The notes below the pieces were generated by a model. That model was not told the DNA's origin. It searched no databases and saw only the letters and a list, made by a program, of their open reading frames with translations. From contig JANWVD010000028.1 of the NCBI GenBank assembly GCA_025057715.1, positions 1-8,170 on the forward strand: 8,170 nucleotides of DNA, given 5' to 3'. Source of the DNA: Aquificaceae bacterium. Lineage in GTDB: Bacteria; Aquificota; Aquificia; Aquificales; Aquificaceae. A program made the translations under genes and the position numbers. This document shows positions 1 through 6,244 of this stretch, piece after piece (positions within the stretch are counted from its first letter, which is position 1; the number at the start of each line of letters is the position of its first letter).

Positions 1-224
1 AAACCCGCATCCCCAAGGTGCGTATAGCCATGCAAAATTGCATATTCGGCGGGAAAGAGCTTTAGCCCCTCCCAATCTTCAATTGGGGAATCCCCATACA
101 TATTGGGAATAACCAAAAGGTTAAATTCCTCTATCCCCTCAGAGGATATTAAATCAAGACAAGAGATGAGCTCCCTCTCGAGCTTTGGGCTTACATCATG
201 GACTTCTAAAATCGCCCATGGCAT
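1..224 (-). CDS. DUF2334 / polysaccharide deacetylase-like protein, N-terminal part (runs off left edge)
   Basis: Only the first 74 codons are in the window; the reading frame stays open to base 1, so the C-terminal part lies outside. The translation begins MPWAILEVHDVSPKLERE and later has LLVIPNMYGDSP and AILHGYTH. The HDVSP motif near the N-terminus, the central LLVIPN strand and the HGYxH motif are the pattern of the DUF2334 family, a branch of the NodB/polysaccharide-deacetylase fold. In that fold the early His-Asp pair and the HGxxH histidines hold the metal, and both sets are visible here. The substrate cannot be told from this fragment. I chose the ATG at 224: the frame is open further upstream but has no better start, and no strong Shine-Dalgarno is seen before it. 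It lies 64 bases after thiC on the same strand and could be read through from it. No signal peptide is visible. The family call is fairly safe; any enzymatic activity is inferred. Confidence 0.75.
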   Translation of the reverse strand, partial: MPWAILEVHDVSPKLERELISCLDLISSEGIEEFNLLVIPNMYGDSPIEDWEGLKLFPAEYAILHGYTHLGDAG

Positions 225-266
225 GAAGACAATCTTAACTCTAATGTAGTTTATTTTTTGTTAAAC

Positions 267-290
267 GCGCCCAAGAGGGCGCATTTTTTT
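267..290 (+). terminator. GC hairpin followed by T7, intrinsic-terminator shape on the plus strand
   Basis: A perfect 6-bp stem, GCGCCC (267-272) with GGGCGC (277-282), encloses the loop AAGA and is followed on the plus strand by A and seven T (284-290). Read rightward this is a textbook Rho-independent terminator. Read leftward, in the direction of thiC, the stem is followed only by GTTTAAC, a poor U-tract, with seven A before it. It lies directly beyond the thiC stop, so it may work weakly as a bidirectional thiC terminator, or it may mainly stop antisense transcription heading into thiC. The structure is seen directly; its function is inferred. Confidence 0.6.
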
Positions 291-1659
291 ATGGGGAGAG
301 CCAGTTTTTATCAGAAGCTATGAGCTCTTCCATCTTGGAAGAGACATTTTGAGAGATTTTATAAGCGCAAAACTCAGGACCACACATAGAGCAAAACTTT
401 GCAGTTTTATAACCCTCTTGGGGCAAAGTCTCGTCGTGATATGCCTGCGCAGTCTCTGGGTCAAGCGCGAGCTCGAACTGCCTTTTCCAATCAAAGGCAA
501 AGCGGGCTTTCGACATCTCAAGGTCCCACTCTCTGGCACCAGGCCAGTTTTTAGCCACATCCGCGGCATGCGCCGCGATTTTATAGGCAATAACGCCTGC
601 TTTTACATCCTCGGCGTTTGGAAGACCAAGATGCTCCTTTGGTGTAACATAGCAAAGCATGGAAGCCCCATACCAACCAGCCATTGCAGCCCCTATTGCA
701 GAGGCAATATGGTCATATCCGGGGGCTACATCTATGACCAAAGGTCCAAGAACATAAAACGGCGCTTCGCTGCAAAGCTTTTGCTGGATTTTCATATTAA
801 ACTCGATTTGGTCCATGGGGACATGACCTGGACCTTCGACCATTACCTGAACGTCATGCTCCCAAGCGCGCTTTGTAAGCTCGCCAAGAACCTTTAGCTC
901 TGCAAGCTGAGCCTCATCTGAAGCATCTGCAATAGCACCCGGGCGCAAACCATCGCCTAGCGAAAAGCTCACATCATACTCTTTGAAAATTTCGCATATT
1001 TCATCAAAGTGTGTATAAAGCGGGTTTTGCTTGCCATGCTCGACCATCCACTGAGCCATGATAGCCCCACCTCGAGAGACTATACCCATAACTCTATGCT
1101 GAACTAAGGGTAAAAACTCTCTCAAAACCCCCGCGTGAATGGTCATATACGAAACGCCTTGCTTTGCTTGCTCTCTTATGACCTCAAGAATGAGCTCTTC
1201 GGTCATGTTTTTAACTTGGCCTTTGGCGCGCCTTAGAGCTTCGTAAATTGGAACGGTGCCAACAGGAACGGTGCTTGCGGCAATTACGGCTTGGCGGGTC
1301 TCAACAATGGCATCCCCGGTTGATAAATCCATAATTGTGTCTGCACCATACTTGATAGCTACTCGCACCTTTTCGAGCTCTGAAGGGATATCAGAAGCAA
1401 GCCCGGAATTGCCAAGGTTTGCATTGACCTTGACCTTTGAGTTTATGCCTATGCACATAGGCTCAAGATGCAAATGGTTTACATTCGCAGGGATTATCAT
1501 CCTCCCCCTTGCAACTTCTTGACGGACAAACTCAGGATGGAGTCTTTCTCGCTTTGCAACGTATTCCATCTCCTTGGTGATAATACCCTTGCGAGCAAGA
1601 TGCATTTGAGATTTGTTTTTAAGCCCCTGCCTCTCTTCAACCCATGGAGCTCTTAGCAT
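289..1659 (-). CDS. thiC: Phosphomethylpyrimidine synthase ThiC
   Basis: ThiC is a cytoplasmic radical-SAM enzyme that rearranges aminoimidazole ribotide (AIR) into HMP phosphate, the pyrimidine half of thiamine. The 456-residue product is full length for the short bacterial form of the family. It shows the ThiC core blocks SRGG (195-198), DGLRPG (236-241), the metal-site region GPGHVP (276-281) and APGYDHI (312-318). Near the C-terminus is the unusual CX2CX4C cluster motif, Cys423, Cys426 and Cys431 in CSMCGPEFC, which binds the 4Fe-4S cluster in this non-canonical radical-SAM family. The ATG at 1659 is preceded by AAAGGAGG with 6 nt spacing, which fixes the start. The gene is divergent from tRNA-Val and era, with about 100 bases between. 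No TPP riboswitch is recognisable in that leader. No other thi gene is in the window. The C-terminus reads NWLSP and stops just before a hairpin. Confidence 0.97.
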   Translation of the reverse strand: MLRAPWVEERQGLKNKSQMHLARKGIITKEMEYVAKRERLHPEFVRQEVARGRMIIPANVNHLHLEPMCIGINSKVKVNANLGNSGLASDIPSELEKVRVAIKYGADTIMDLSTGDAIVETRQAVIAASTVPVGTVPIYEALRRAKGQVKNMTEELILEVIREQAKQGVSYMTIHAGVLREFLPLVQHRVMGIVSRGGAIMAQWMVEHGKQNPLYTHFDEICEIFKEYDVSFSLGDGLRPGAIADASDEAQLAELKVLGELTKRAWEHDVQVMVEGPGHVPMDQIEFNMKIQQKLCSEAPFYVLGPLVIDVAPGYDHIASAIGAAMAGWYGASMLCYVTPKEHLGLPNAEDVKAGVIAYKIAAHAADVAKNWPGAREWDLEMSKARFAFDWKRQFELALDPETAQAYHDETLPQEGYKTAKFCSMCGPEFCAYKISQNVSSKMEELIASDKNWLSP

Positions 1660-1665
1660 ACAAAA

Positions 1666-1673
1666 CCTCCTTT
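1666..1673 (-). promoter_or_regulatory. thiC ribosome binding site
   Basis: AAAGGAGG on the minus strand, 6 nt before the thiC ATG. It is a near-perfect match to the anti-Shine-Dalgarno sequence and supports the chosen start. Confidence 0.85.
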
Positions 1674-1694
1674 GAAAGAGTTTTAGAGAAAGAT

Positions 1695-1720
1695 ATATCC
1701 AAATAGGTCATTTTGGATAT
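1695..1720. repeat. Perfect 9-bp inverted repeat in the thiC / tRNA-Val divergent region
   Basis: ATATCCAAA (1695-1703) and TTTGGATAT (1712-1720) are exact reverse complements separated by 8 nt. The left arm is 21 nt upstream of the tRNA-Val -10 box (counted from the right arm's end), and the repeat lies 36 to 61 nt upstream of the thiC ATG. It overlaps a weak AT-rich minus-strand sequence (GGATATATC) that could be a thiC -10. It could therefore be a dimer-binding operator for both promoters or a hairpin in the thiC leader. The symmetry is seen directly; no regulator can be named. Confidence 0.5.
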
Positions 1721-1737
1721 GAGATTTTGCATGAGTT

Positions 1738-1746
1738 TGCTATAAT
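1738..1746 (+). promoter_or_regulatory. Extended -10 promoter for tRNA-Val and era
   Basis: TGC followed by a consensus TATAAT (1741-1746) forms an extended -10 element (TGnTATAAT). At a 16-18 nt spacing upstream I see no good -35 hexamer, which is tolerable for extended -10 promoters. Transcription would begin about 1752-1754, leaving roughly 6-8 nt before the tRNA 5' end. This is the only clear promoter before era, so tRNA and era are probably one transcript. Confidence 0.75.
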
Positions 1747-1759
1747 TGTGAAACTTCGA

Positions 1760-1832
1760 AGGCGCGTAGCTCAGTAGGCAGAGCGCTGGCCCGACACGCC
1801 GGAGGTCGGCGGTTCAAGTCCGCCCGCGCCTA
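1760..1832 (+). tRNA. tRNA-Val, anticodon GAC (at 1793-1795)
   Basis: The 73-nt sequence folds into a complete cloverleaf. The acceptor stem AGGCGCG pairs fully with CGCGCCT. U8 and A9 are present, the D stem is GCTC/GAGC with GG in the loop, and the anticodon stem CTGGC pairs with GCCGG through one U-G pair. The variable loop is AGGTC, the T stem GGCGG/CCGCC carries the TTCAAGT loop, and the discriminator is A. The anticodon loop reads CCGACAC, giving GAC at positions 34-36, which decodes the Val codons GUC and GUU; A35 and A73 agree with valine identity. Two oddities: position 33, almost always U, is C (base 1792), and the 3' CCA is not encoded, so a CCA-adding enzyme is needed. The gene ends 8 nt before the era start codon. 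Confidence 0.93.
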
Positions 1833-1840
1833 TTTTAAGG

Positions 1841-2737
1841 ATGAAAGTTGGATATTGCGCAATAGTTGGAAAGCCAAACGTTGGAAAATCCACGCTGATA
1901 AATAGCCTCATTGGAGCTAAAGTTTCCATAGTTTCTCAAAAGCCAGGCACGACGCGCATGAGAATCCTTGGCGTAAAAACCATTAAAGATGTTGCACAAA
2001 TAGTGTTTTTAGACACCCCGGGCATTGCCAGGGCATCTGATGCGCTTAGCGAGGTTATGCTCCAGAGCGCAAAGCTATCTTTGGAAGAGGCTGATGTGAT
2101 AGTTTTTTTAATTGATGCCTCTGAAGGCTGGCAATCAAGCGACGAGAATATATTCAATCGATACATAAAACCTCTTAAAAAACCAACGATAATAGCGCTT
2201 AATAAAATTGACCTGCTTGGAAAGGTCGATAAAGCGCTGCCGATAGTAGAAGAGTTAAGTCAGAAACTAAGAAGCGTTGAATTTGTGCCAATTAGTGCCT
2301 CAAAGGGGTTTAACTTAGATAGGCTTTTGGACTCTATCATATCCAAACTAAAAGAAGGCGAGCCTCTTTTTGAACCAGAGATGACAACAGACTTGCCTGC
2401 AAGAATATTTTTCGCAGAAATCATAAGAGAAAAAGTGCTACAAAAGGTGCATCAAGAAATTCCTCAGGGGATAGCAATAGTCGTAGAAAACATATCACCC
2501 GGCAAGGTTGATAAACAGATGCTCGTTATAAGCGCCAAAATCATCGTCGAGAAAGAGAGTCATAAGCCAATAGTAATTGGCAAAGGCGGCCAGAAGCTAA
2601 AGGCAATAGGCGAGCTTGCTAGAAAAGAGCTTGAGCTAATAACTGGCAAGAAGGTATTCTTGGAGCTATGGGTCGAGGTAAAGCCAGGGTGGAAGGATAG
2701 ACCCGAGTTTGTCAAACACTTTGGCTATGGTCTTTAA
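1841..2737 (+). CDS. era: GTPase Era, ribosome assembly factor
   Basis: Era is a GTPase that binds near the 3' end of 16S rRNA and helps mature the 30S subunit at the inner face of the membrane. The 298 residues are the usual length. The GTPase domain carries G1 GKPNVGKS (10-17), the Thr-rich switch around TT (37-38), G3 DTPG (58-61), G4 NKID (121-124) and G5 SASKG (152-156). A C-terminal KH RNA-binding domain follows, with GKGG at 247-250. It ends KHFGYGL, the typical Era tail. The wording MKVGYCAIVGKPNVGKST and the C-terminal ELWVEVKPGW closely resemble Aquifex Era as I recall it. The ATG at 1841 is the only start that keeps the P-loop intact. An AAGG abuts the ATG with no spacer, so it is not a usable Shine-Dalgarno. 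The gene lies 8 nt after tRNA-Val and converges with the DUF255 gene. Confidence 0.97.
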   Translation: MKVGYCAIVGKPNVGKSTLINSLIGAKVSIVSQKPGTTRMRILGVKTIKDVAQIVFLDTPGIARASDALSEVMLQSAKLSLEEADVIVFLIDASEGWQSSDENIFNRYIKPLKKPTIIALNKIDLLGKVDKALPIVEELSQKLRSVEFVPISASKGFNLDRLLDSIISKLKEGEPLFEPEMTTDLPARIFFAEIIREKVLQKVHQEIPQGIAIVVENISPGKVDKQMLVISAKIIVEKESHKPIVIGKGGQKLKAIGELARKELELITGKKVFLELWVEVKPGWKDRPEFVKHFGYGL

Positions 2738-4662
2738 ATATCCTCAGGCGAAGATAGAGCTCTGCATGTTTGCCCCTCGCAAATTAAGTCCCCCGCACCT
2801 TTTTTGACAATCTTAAACGGGCGAAACTTAAAGAGGGCAGCTTCAAAAAACTGCTCAGTTTGGACCTTATATACGCCTTTGATGTAAGTATAGAGGCTTA
2901 TTAAATAAGCATGCGAAATATTTGGATAGGAGCGAACTAAAGCAGAAAACGCCTGAAGGTTTTTCTCTGCGAGCTCAAGAAGCTCGTCTTTAGAAGTTAG
3001 AGAGTATAGCTTTAGTAAAACCTCAGGGGCAGAGCCGTTAACAGACTGAGTTGGGCTATCGTGAAGATTTTTCATCCGAAGTTTTAAAAGCCCGATATTG
3101 CCCTCCTTGGCATCAAAAAAGCCCCAGCCACTTTCGTCCCAAAAGAGCTCTCTTGCCCTTTTGATTAGCCAAAGCGATAGGTCAAGATAGCTTTGAGTTT
3201 GGGTAAGCTCGTAAAGAGAGAGAGCGCCCCTGGCAAGGAAGATGTAATCCTCGCAAGCGCCATCAACGCCAATGACTCTCATAAGAGAGCTATCAACAAT
3301 CAGCTCTTTTTGAATTCTATCCAAAGTTAGCTTTGCAAACTCCAAAGACCAGGCATCTTTGGAAAGCTTATAATACTCGCAAAGAGCTTCAATCATTAGA
3401 CCATTCCAGCCAGAGTATATGCTTTTGTCAATGACTGGCTCTTGGCGGTTTTGCTCGCGATAGCTTAGGAGTTTTCTCTTTGAGCTCTCAATTAGGCTCT
3501 TTAGCTTAAAAGTATCAAGACCTAAAAGATTTGCTACTCTTTCCTCGCTTTCGGCAATAGATAAAACGCATTTTTTGGGATTGTGATGCATATGACCCTT
3601 TGGACCAATGCCAAAATACAAGCTTGCCACTCTGGACTCTTCGGAAGTTAATATGCTTTCAATCTCCTCGAGGCTAAAGGTGTAATATCCACCCTCATCA
3701 AGATTGCCAATGTCAGCATCTTGAGAGGCATAAAAACCACCAAGAGGGTCGGATGATTTTTCTTTGTAGTATCTAACTATTCCCTCTGCAACCTTTAGGT
3801 AAAGGTCTTTTTTAAAAACAGTGTAAGCAATAGAATAAAGCTTTAAAAGCTCGGCGTTATCATAGAGCATTTTTTCAAAGTGAGGCACTAGCCAGCGCTC
3901 GTCGGTTGAGTATCTAAAAAACCCACCTAAAAGCTGGTCGTAGATTCCACCAAGCGCCATGGCATCAAGAGAGAGCTCTATGGCGCGCTTTAAGGGCTCT
4001 GAGGGGCTAAAGTAGTAGTGATAAATTAAAAGCTCAAAAGCCTTTGCGTGGTGAAATTTAGGCGCAGAGCCAAGACCGCCAAAATTGTAATCAATGCTAG
4101 TAAGAGTCGCTGATATGCCAGCGCTTAGCAGCTCATATCCGACATTGTCCTTGTAGTTTTGTAAAGAGTGGGACCTAAGTGATTCTGAGATGCTCTTTGC
4201 AGAGGATAAAACCCGATGACGGTCGCCTTTCCAAAGCTCGGAAATCCTAAGCAGAAGGTTTTTAAAGCCGATTCTTCCGTATCTATCCTCAGGCGGGAAG
4301 TAAGTGCCGCCAAAGAACGCCTCACCATCGGGGGTTAAAAACGCAGTAAGCGGCCAACCCCCGCTGCCGGTGAGAGCAAAAACGACCTCCTGATAGCGCC
4401 TATCGATATCTGGTCGCTCGTCTCTATCTACCTTTATTGCAACAAAATTTTCGTTGATTATGTTTGCAATTTCTTCGTTTTCAAAGCTTTCATGAGCCAT
4501 AACGTGACACCAATGGCACCAGATGCCGCCGATTGAAAGAAGAATAGGTCTATCAAGCTCTTTTGCCTTTAAAAAAGCCTCTTCAGACCAAGGATACCAA
4601 TCTATCTTTTGATGAGAGCTCGCCCTAAGATAAGGGCTTCTCTCTCTTGAGAGTCTGTTCAT
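2734..4662 (-). CDS. DUF255 thioredoxin-fold / YyaL (SSP411) family protein
   Basis: The 642-residue product belongs to the YyaL/spermatogenesis-associated-protein-20 family: an N-terminal thioredoxin-like DUF255 domain joined to an (alpha/alpha)6-barrel resembling N-acylglucosamine epimerases. The opening LSRERSPYLRASS and WYPWSEEAF, the CXXC motif CHWC at 49-52 within WCHWCHVM, VDRDERPDID (78-87) and GGWPLTAFLTPDG (101-113) are all family signatures. The C-terminus, CEGQTCRALSSPEDI, also fits. The length is slightly below the roughly 680 residues I associate with the family. No signal peptide is seen, so it is probably cytosolic. The true substrate of the family is unknown; a redox or protein-quality role is usually assumed from the CXXC motif. 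The start is fixed by AAAGGAGG 7 nt before the ATG. It is the last gene of the leftward operon, 13 nt after lpd, and its stop shares TTAA with the era stop. Confidence 0.9.
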   Translation of the reverse strand: MNRLSRERSPYLRASSHQKIDWYPWSEEAFLKAKELDRPILLSIGGIWCHWCHVMAHESFENEEIANIINENFVAIKVDRDERPDIDRRYQEVVFALTGSGGWPLTAFLTPDGEAFFGGTYFPPEDRYGRIGFKNLLLRISELWKGDRHRVLSSAKSISESLRSHSLQNYKDNVGYELLSAGISATLTSIDYNFGGLGSAPKFHHAKAFELLIYHYYFSPSEPLKRAIELSLDAMALGGIYDQLLGGFFRYSTDERWLVPHFEKMLYDNAELLKLYSIAYTVFKKDLYLKVAEGIVRYYKEKSSDPLGGFYASQDADIGNLDEGGYYTFSLEEIESILTSEESRVASLYFGIGPKGHMHHNPKKCVLSIAESEERVANLLGLDTFKLKSLIESSKRKLLSYREQNRQEPVIDKSIYSGWNGLMIEALCEYYKLSKDAWSLEFAKLTLDRIQKELIVDSSLMRVIGVDGACEDYIFLARGALSLYELTQTQSYLDLSLWLIKRARELFWDESGWGFFDAKEGNIGLLKLRMKNLHDSPTQSVNGSAPEVLLKLYSLTSKDELLELAEKNLQAFSALVRSYPNISHAYLISLYTYIKGVYKVQTEQFFEAALFKFRPFKIVKKGAGDLICEGQTCRALSSPEDI

Positions 4663-4669
4663 AATTTAA

Positions 4670-4677
4670 CCTCCTTT
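4670..4677 (-). promoter_or_regulatory. Ribosome binding site of the DUF255 gene, overlapping the lpd stop
   Basis: AAAGGAGG on the minus strand, 7 nt before the ATG at 4662. Its first two A are the last two bases of the lpd TAA stop (4676-4678), so ribosomes ending lpd sit on this site. Translational coupling of the two genes is likely. Confidence 0.8.
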
Positions 4678-6043
4678 AGTAAAGCGCTAATTCAAAAGCC
4701 TGAATTACTGATTCAGAAAGCGAAGGATGGGTAAAGAGAGAGTTAGAGAGGCTAAAAGCACTCACTTTGGATTTATATAGATGCAAAACCTGATGCAAGA
4801 GCTCTCCTGCATTTGGACCAAGTATGTGACAGCCAAGAATCTTTCCATCATTTGAGCAAATCACCCTTACAAAGCCCTCTGCTTCGCCATCGTCCATTGC
4901 CTTCGGGTTTGTGCTAAGTGAGATGACCCCTACTTTGAGGTCTTCTTCCTCGGCTTCGTCTTGAGATATGCCAAAGGAAGCAATCTCGTAGGCAGAATAG
5001 ACTATCCTGGGGATGAAAATATCGTCTTCTTTTTGCGTTTTTATGCCAAGAATGTTATCAATAGCAACCCTGGCTTGATGCATGGATTTGTGAGCAAGCA
5101 TCAAGGAAGAAGTGACATCGCCGCAGGCAAAAACACTCTCAACAGAGGTTTGGCAAAAGCTGTTTATTTCAATAAAACCATCAGATAGCTTAATGCCGAG
5201 CTTTTCAAGTCCAAGGCCTGAAGTGTTTGGGCTTCTACCAAGGGCTAGCAAAACGCAATCAAACTCAGCCTTTTGATAGTCGCTAAAGCTAACTGAGATT
5301 GAATCGCTCAGCTCTTTTAGCTCAAGAACGGAGGTTTTGAGTTTAATATCCACGCCCAATTTGCGAAGCTTTCTTGTCAAAAAGCGAGAGGATTCTTCTG
5401 GGATATATGGACCTTCCATGAGGCGCTCTTTTAGCTCAACTAAAGTGACCTCAGAGCCATACATTTGAAACATGTAGGCAAACTCAGCGCCTACGACCCC
5501 GCCGCCAATTATCAAAAGCCTTTTTGGAAAGTAGGTCAAAGACCAAATGCCGTCTGTGTCAAAGATGCGCTTTTGGTCAACGCTAAAGCCATAGTGCTTT
5601 GGTGAAGAGCCGGTTGCAATGAGGATGTTTTTGGTTCTTATTAGCTGGTTTGTCTCTTCTAAAAGAACTTCGTTTGGGGAATTTAGCTTTGCTTTGCCAA
5701 AATAGACATCTATGCCAAGCTGAAAAAGTAGCTTTGAGAAGTTTTCGCGAATACTGGTGATGATTTTATCTCTATGATAGCTAAGCTTTTGCATAGAAGT
5801 TTCAATAGATTTTGCACTAAAGCCAAAGTATTCAGAGTTTAGGAGCTTTTCAATCAGATATGCCCCATGGCGCATATGCTTTGAAGGGATGCATCCGCGA
5901 TTAAGACAGTTTCCCCCGAGGGTTTCTTTAGAGAGTTCAACTAAAGCTACCTTAAGCCCGCGCCTTTTGGCATAGATTGCGCCTTCGTATCCGCCACTGC
6001 CTGCGCCAATTATTACTAAATCATAGACCTTTTCTTCTTTCAC
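4676..6043 (-). CDS. lpd: Dihydrolipoyl dehydrogenase (E3) / FAD-dependent pyridine nucleotide-disulfide oxidoreductase
   Basis: E3 reoxidises dihydrolipoyl groups of 2-oxoacid dehydrogenases, the glycine cleavage H protein or related lipoate-binding proteins, passing electrons through FAD to NAD. The 455-residue product shows the FAD-binding GAGSGG (13-18), the redox-active disulfide Cys46-Cys51 in GGNCLNRGCIPSK, the NAD-binding GGGVVGAE (180-187), a second FAD motif ACGDV (306-310) and the C-terminal base His439 with Glu444 in HPSLSE. All catalytic residues are therefore present. Differences from the commonest form are HMR rather than ALL after IPSK, YSAYEIA where YTxPEIA is usual, and FTHP instead of HAHP. 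These leave room for a specialised E3 or a sister disulfide reductase. The start is GTG, with AGGAGGT 5 nt upstream; the gene overlaps the preceding small gene by 23 nt. No E1, E2 or H-protein gene is in the window, so its partner complex is unknown. Confidence 0.88.
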   Translation of the reverse strand: MKEEKVYDLVIIGAGSGGYEGAIYAKRRGLKVALVELSKETLGGNCLNRGCIPSKHMRHGAYLIEKLLNSEYFGFSAKSIETSMQKLSYHRDKIITSIRENFSKLLFQLGIDVYFGKAKLNSPNEVLLEETNQLIRTKNILIATGSSPKHYGFSVDQKRIFDTDGIWSLTYFPKRLLIIGGGVVGAEFAYMFQMYGSEVTLVELKERLMEGPYIPEESSRFLTRKLRKLGVDIKLKTSVLELKELSDSISVSFSDYQKAEFDCVLLALGRSPNTSGLGLEKLGIKLSDGFIEINSFCQTSVESVFACGDVTSSLMLAHKSMHQARVAIDNILGIKTQKEDDIFIPRIVYSAYEIASFGISQDEAEEEDLKVGVISLSTNPKAMDDGEAEGFVRVICSNDGKILGCHILGPNAGELLHQVLHLYKSKVSAFSLSNSLFTHPSLSESVIQAFELALY

Positions 6044-6242
6044 GATAGACCTCCTGCCTGCAAGCGCGAATGAGCCTTTTATAGCGATAGTAAACCCCAG
6101 GAACCTTTATGGGCAAAGAGTAATAGCGCTCTAAATACAGCATAATATCTTCAACTGTTAGATACCTATGATTTCTTATAAGACCTTTGATGTAGTTGGC
6201 TATTGGGGTGTTTGTGTTTGGTTTTTCATTCTTGCGATGCAT
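6021..6242 (-). CDS. Small basic protein of unknown function (73 aa)
   Basis: I do not recognise this protein. It is strongly basic (17 Lys/Arg against 6 Asp/Glu) and rich in tyrosine (9 of 73). It has one cysteine (61), no membrane segment and no signal peptide. By eye it divides into a short polar N-terminus, a probable helix around 14-25, a second around 29-41 (LTVEDIMLYLERYY), a PIKVPG turn, and a long basic helix around 50-70. That layout recalls a small winged-helix or helix-turn-helix nucleic-acid binder, but this is inference. The ATG is only 2 nt after the carB2 stop and has no Shine-Dalgarno, so it probably depends on translational coupling. Its last 23 nt overlap the lpd start. The tight packing, the even composition and the absence of any other gene for this interval argue that it is real. 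Confidence 0.72.
   Translation of the reverse strand: MHRKNEKPNTNTPIANYIKGLIRNHRYLTVEDIMLYLERYYSLPIKVPGVYYRYKRLIRACRQEVYRERRKGL
6049..6055 (-). promoter_or_regulatory. lpd ribosome binding site that selects a GTG start
   Basis: AGGAGGT lies 5 nt upstream of the GTG at 6043, inside the coding sequence of the preceding 73-residue gene. No ATG is available near the lpd N-terminus, so this site decides the start. Confidence 0.82.
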
Positions 6243-6244
6243 AA

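Noticed and set aside
349..897. Open frame of 182 codons on the plus strand within thiC
   Set aside because: It is fully antisense to a clearly conserved gene, shows no recognisable domain, and has no ribosome binding site that I can see. The same applies to the plus-strand frames at 1256-1522, 1468-1656, 4961-5188, 6435-6962 and 7784-8165, and to the minus-strand frames at 318-590, 1936-2166 and 4125-4328.
1660..1759. TPP riboswitch upstream of thiC
   Set aside because: Only 100 bases are available before the tRNA gene, and neither the CUGAGA-type core nor the second conserved arm is present on the minus strand.
1757..1767. Shared word CGAAGGCGCGT at the tRNA-Val 5' end and at 6263-6273 in carB2, possibly an attachment-site duplication
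   Set aside because: The match is only 11 bases, covers the 5' end of the tRNA rather than the usual 3' end, and no integrase or foreign gene lies between the two copies.
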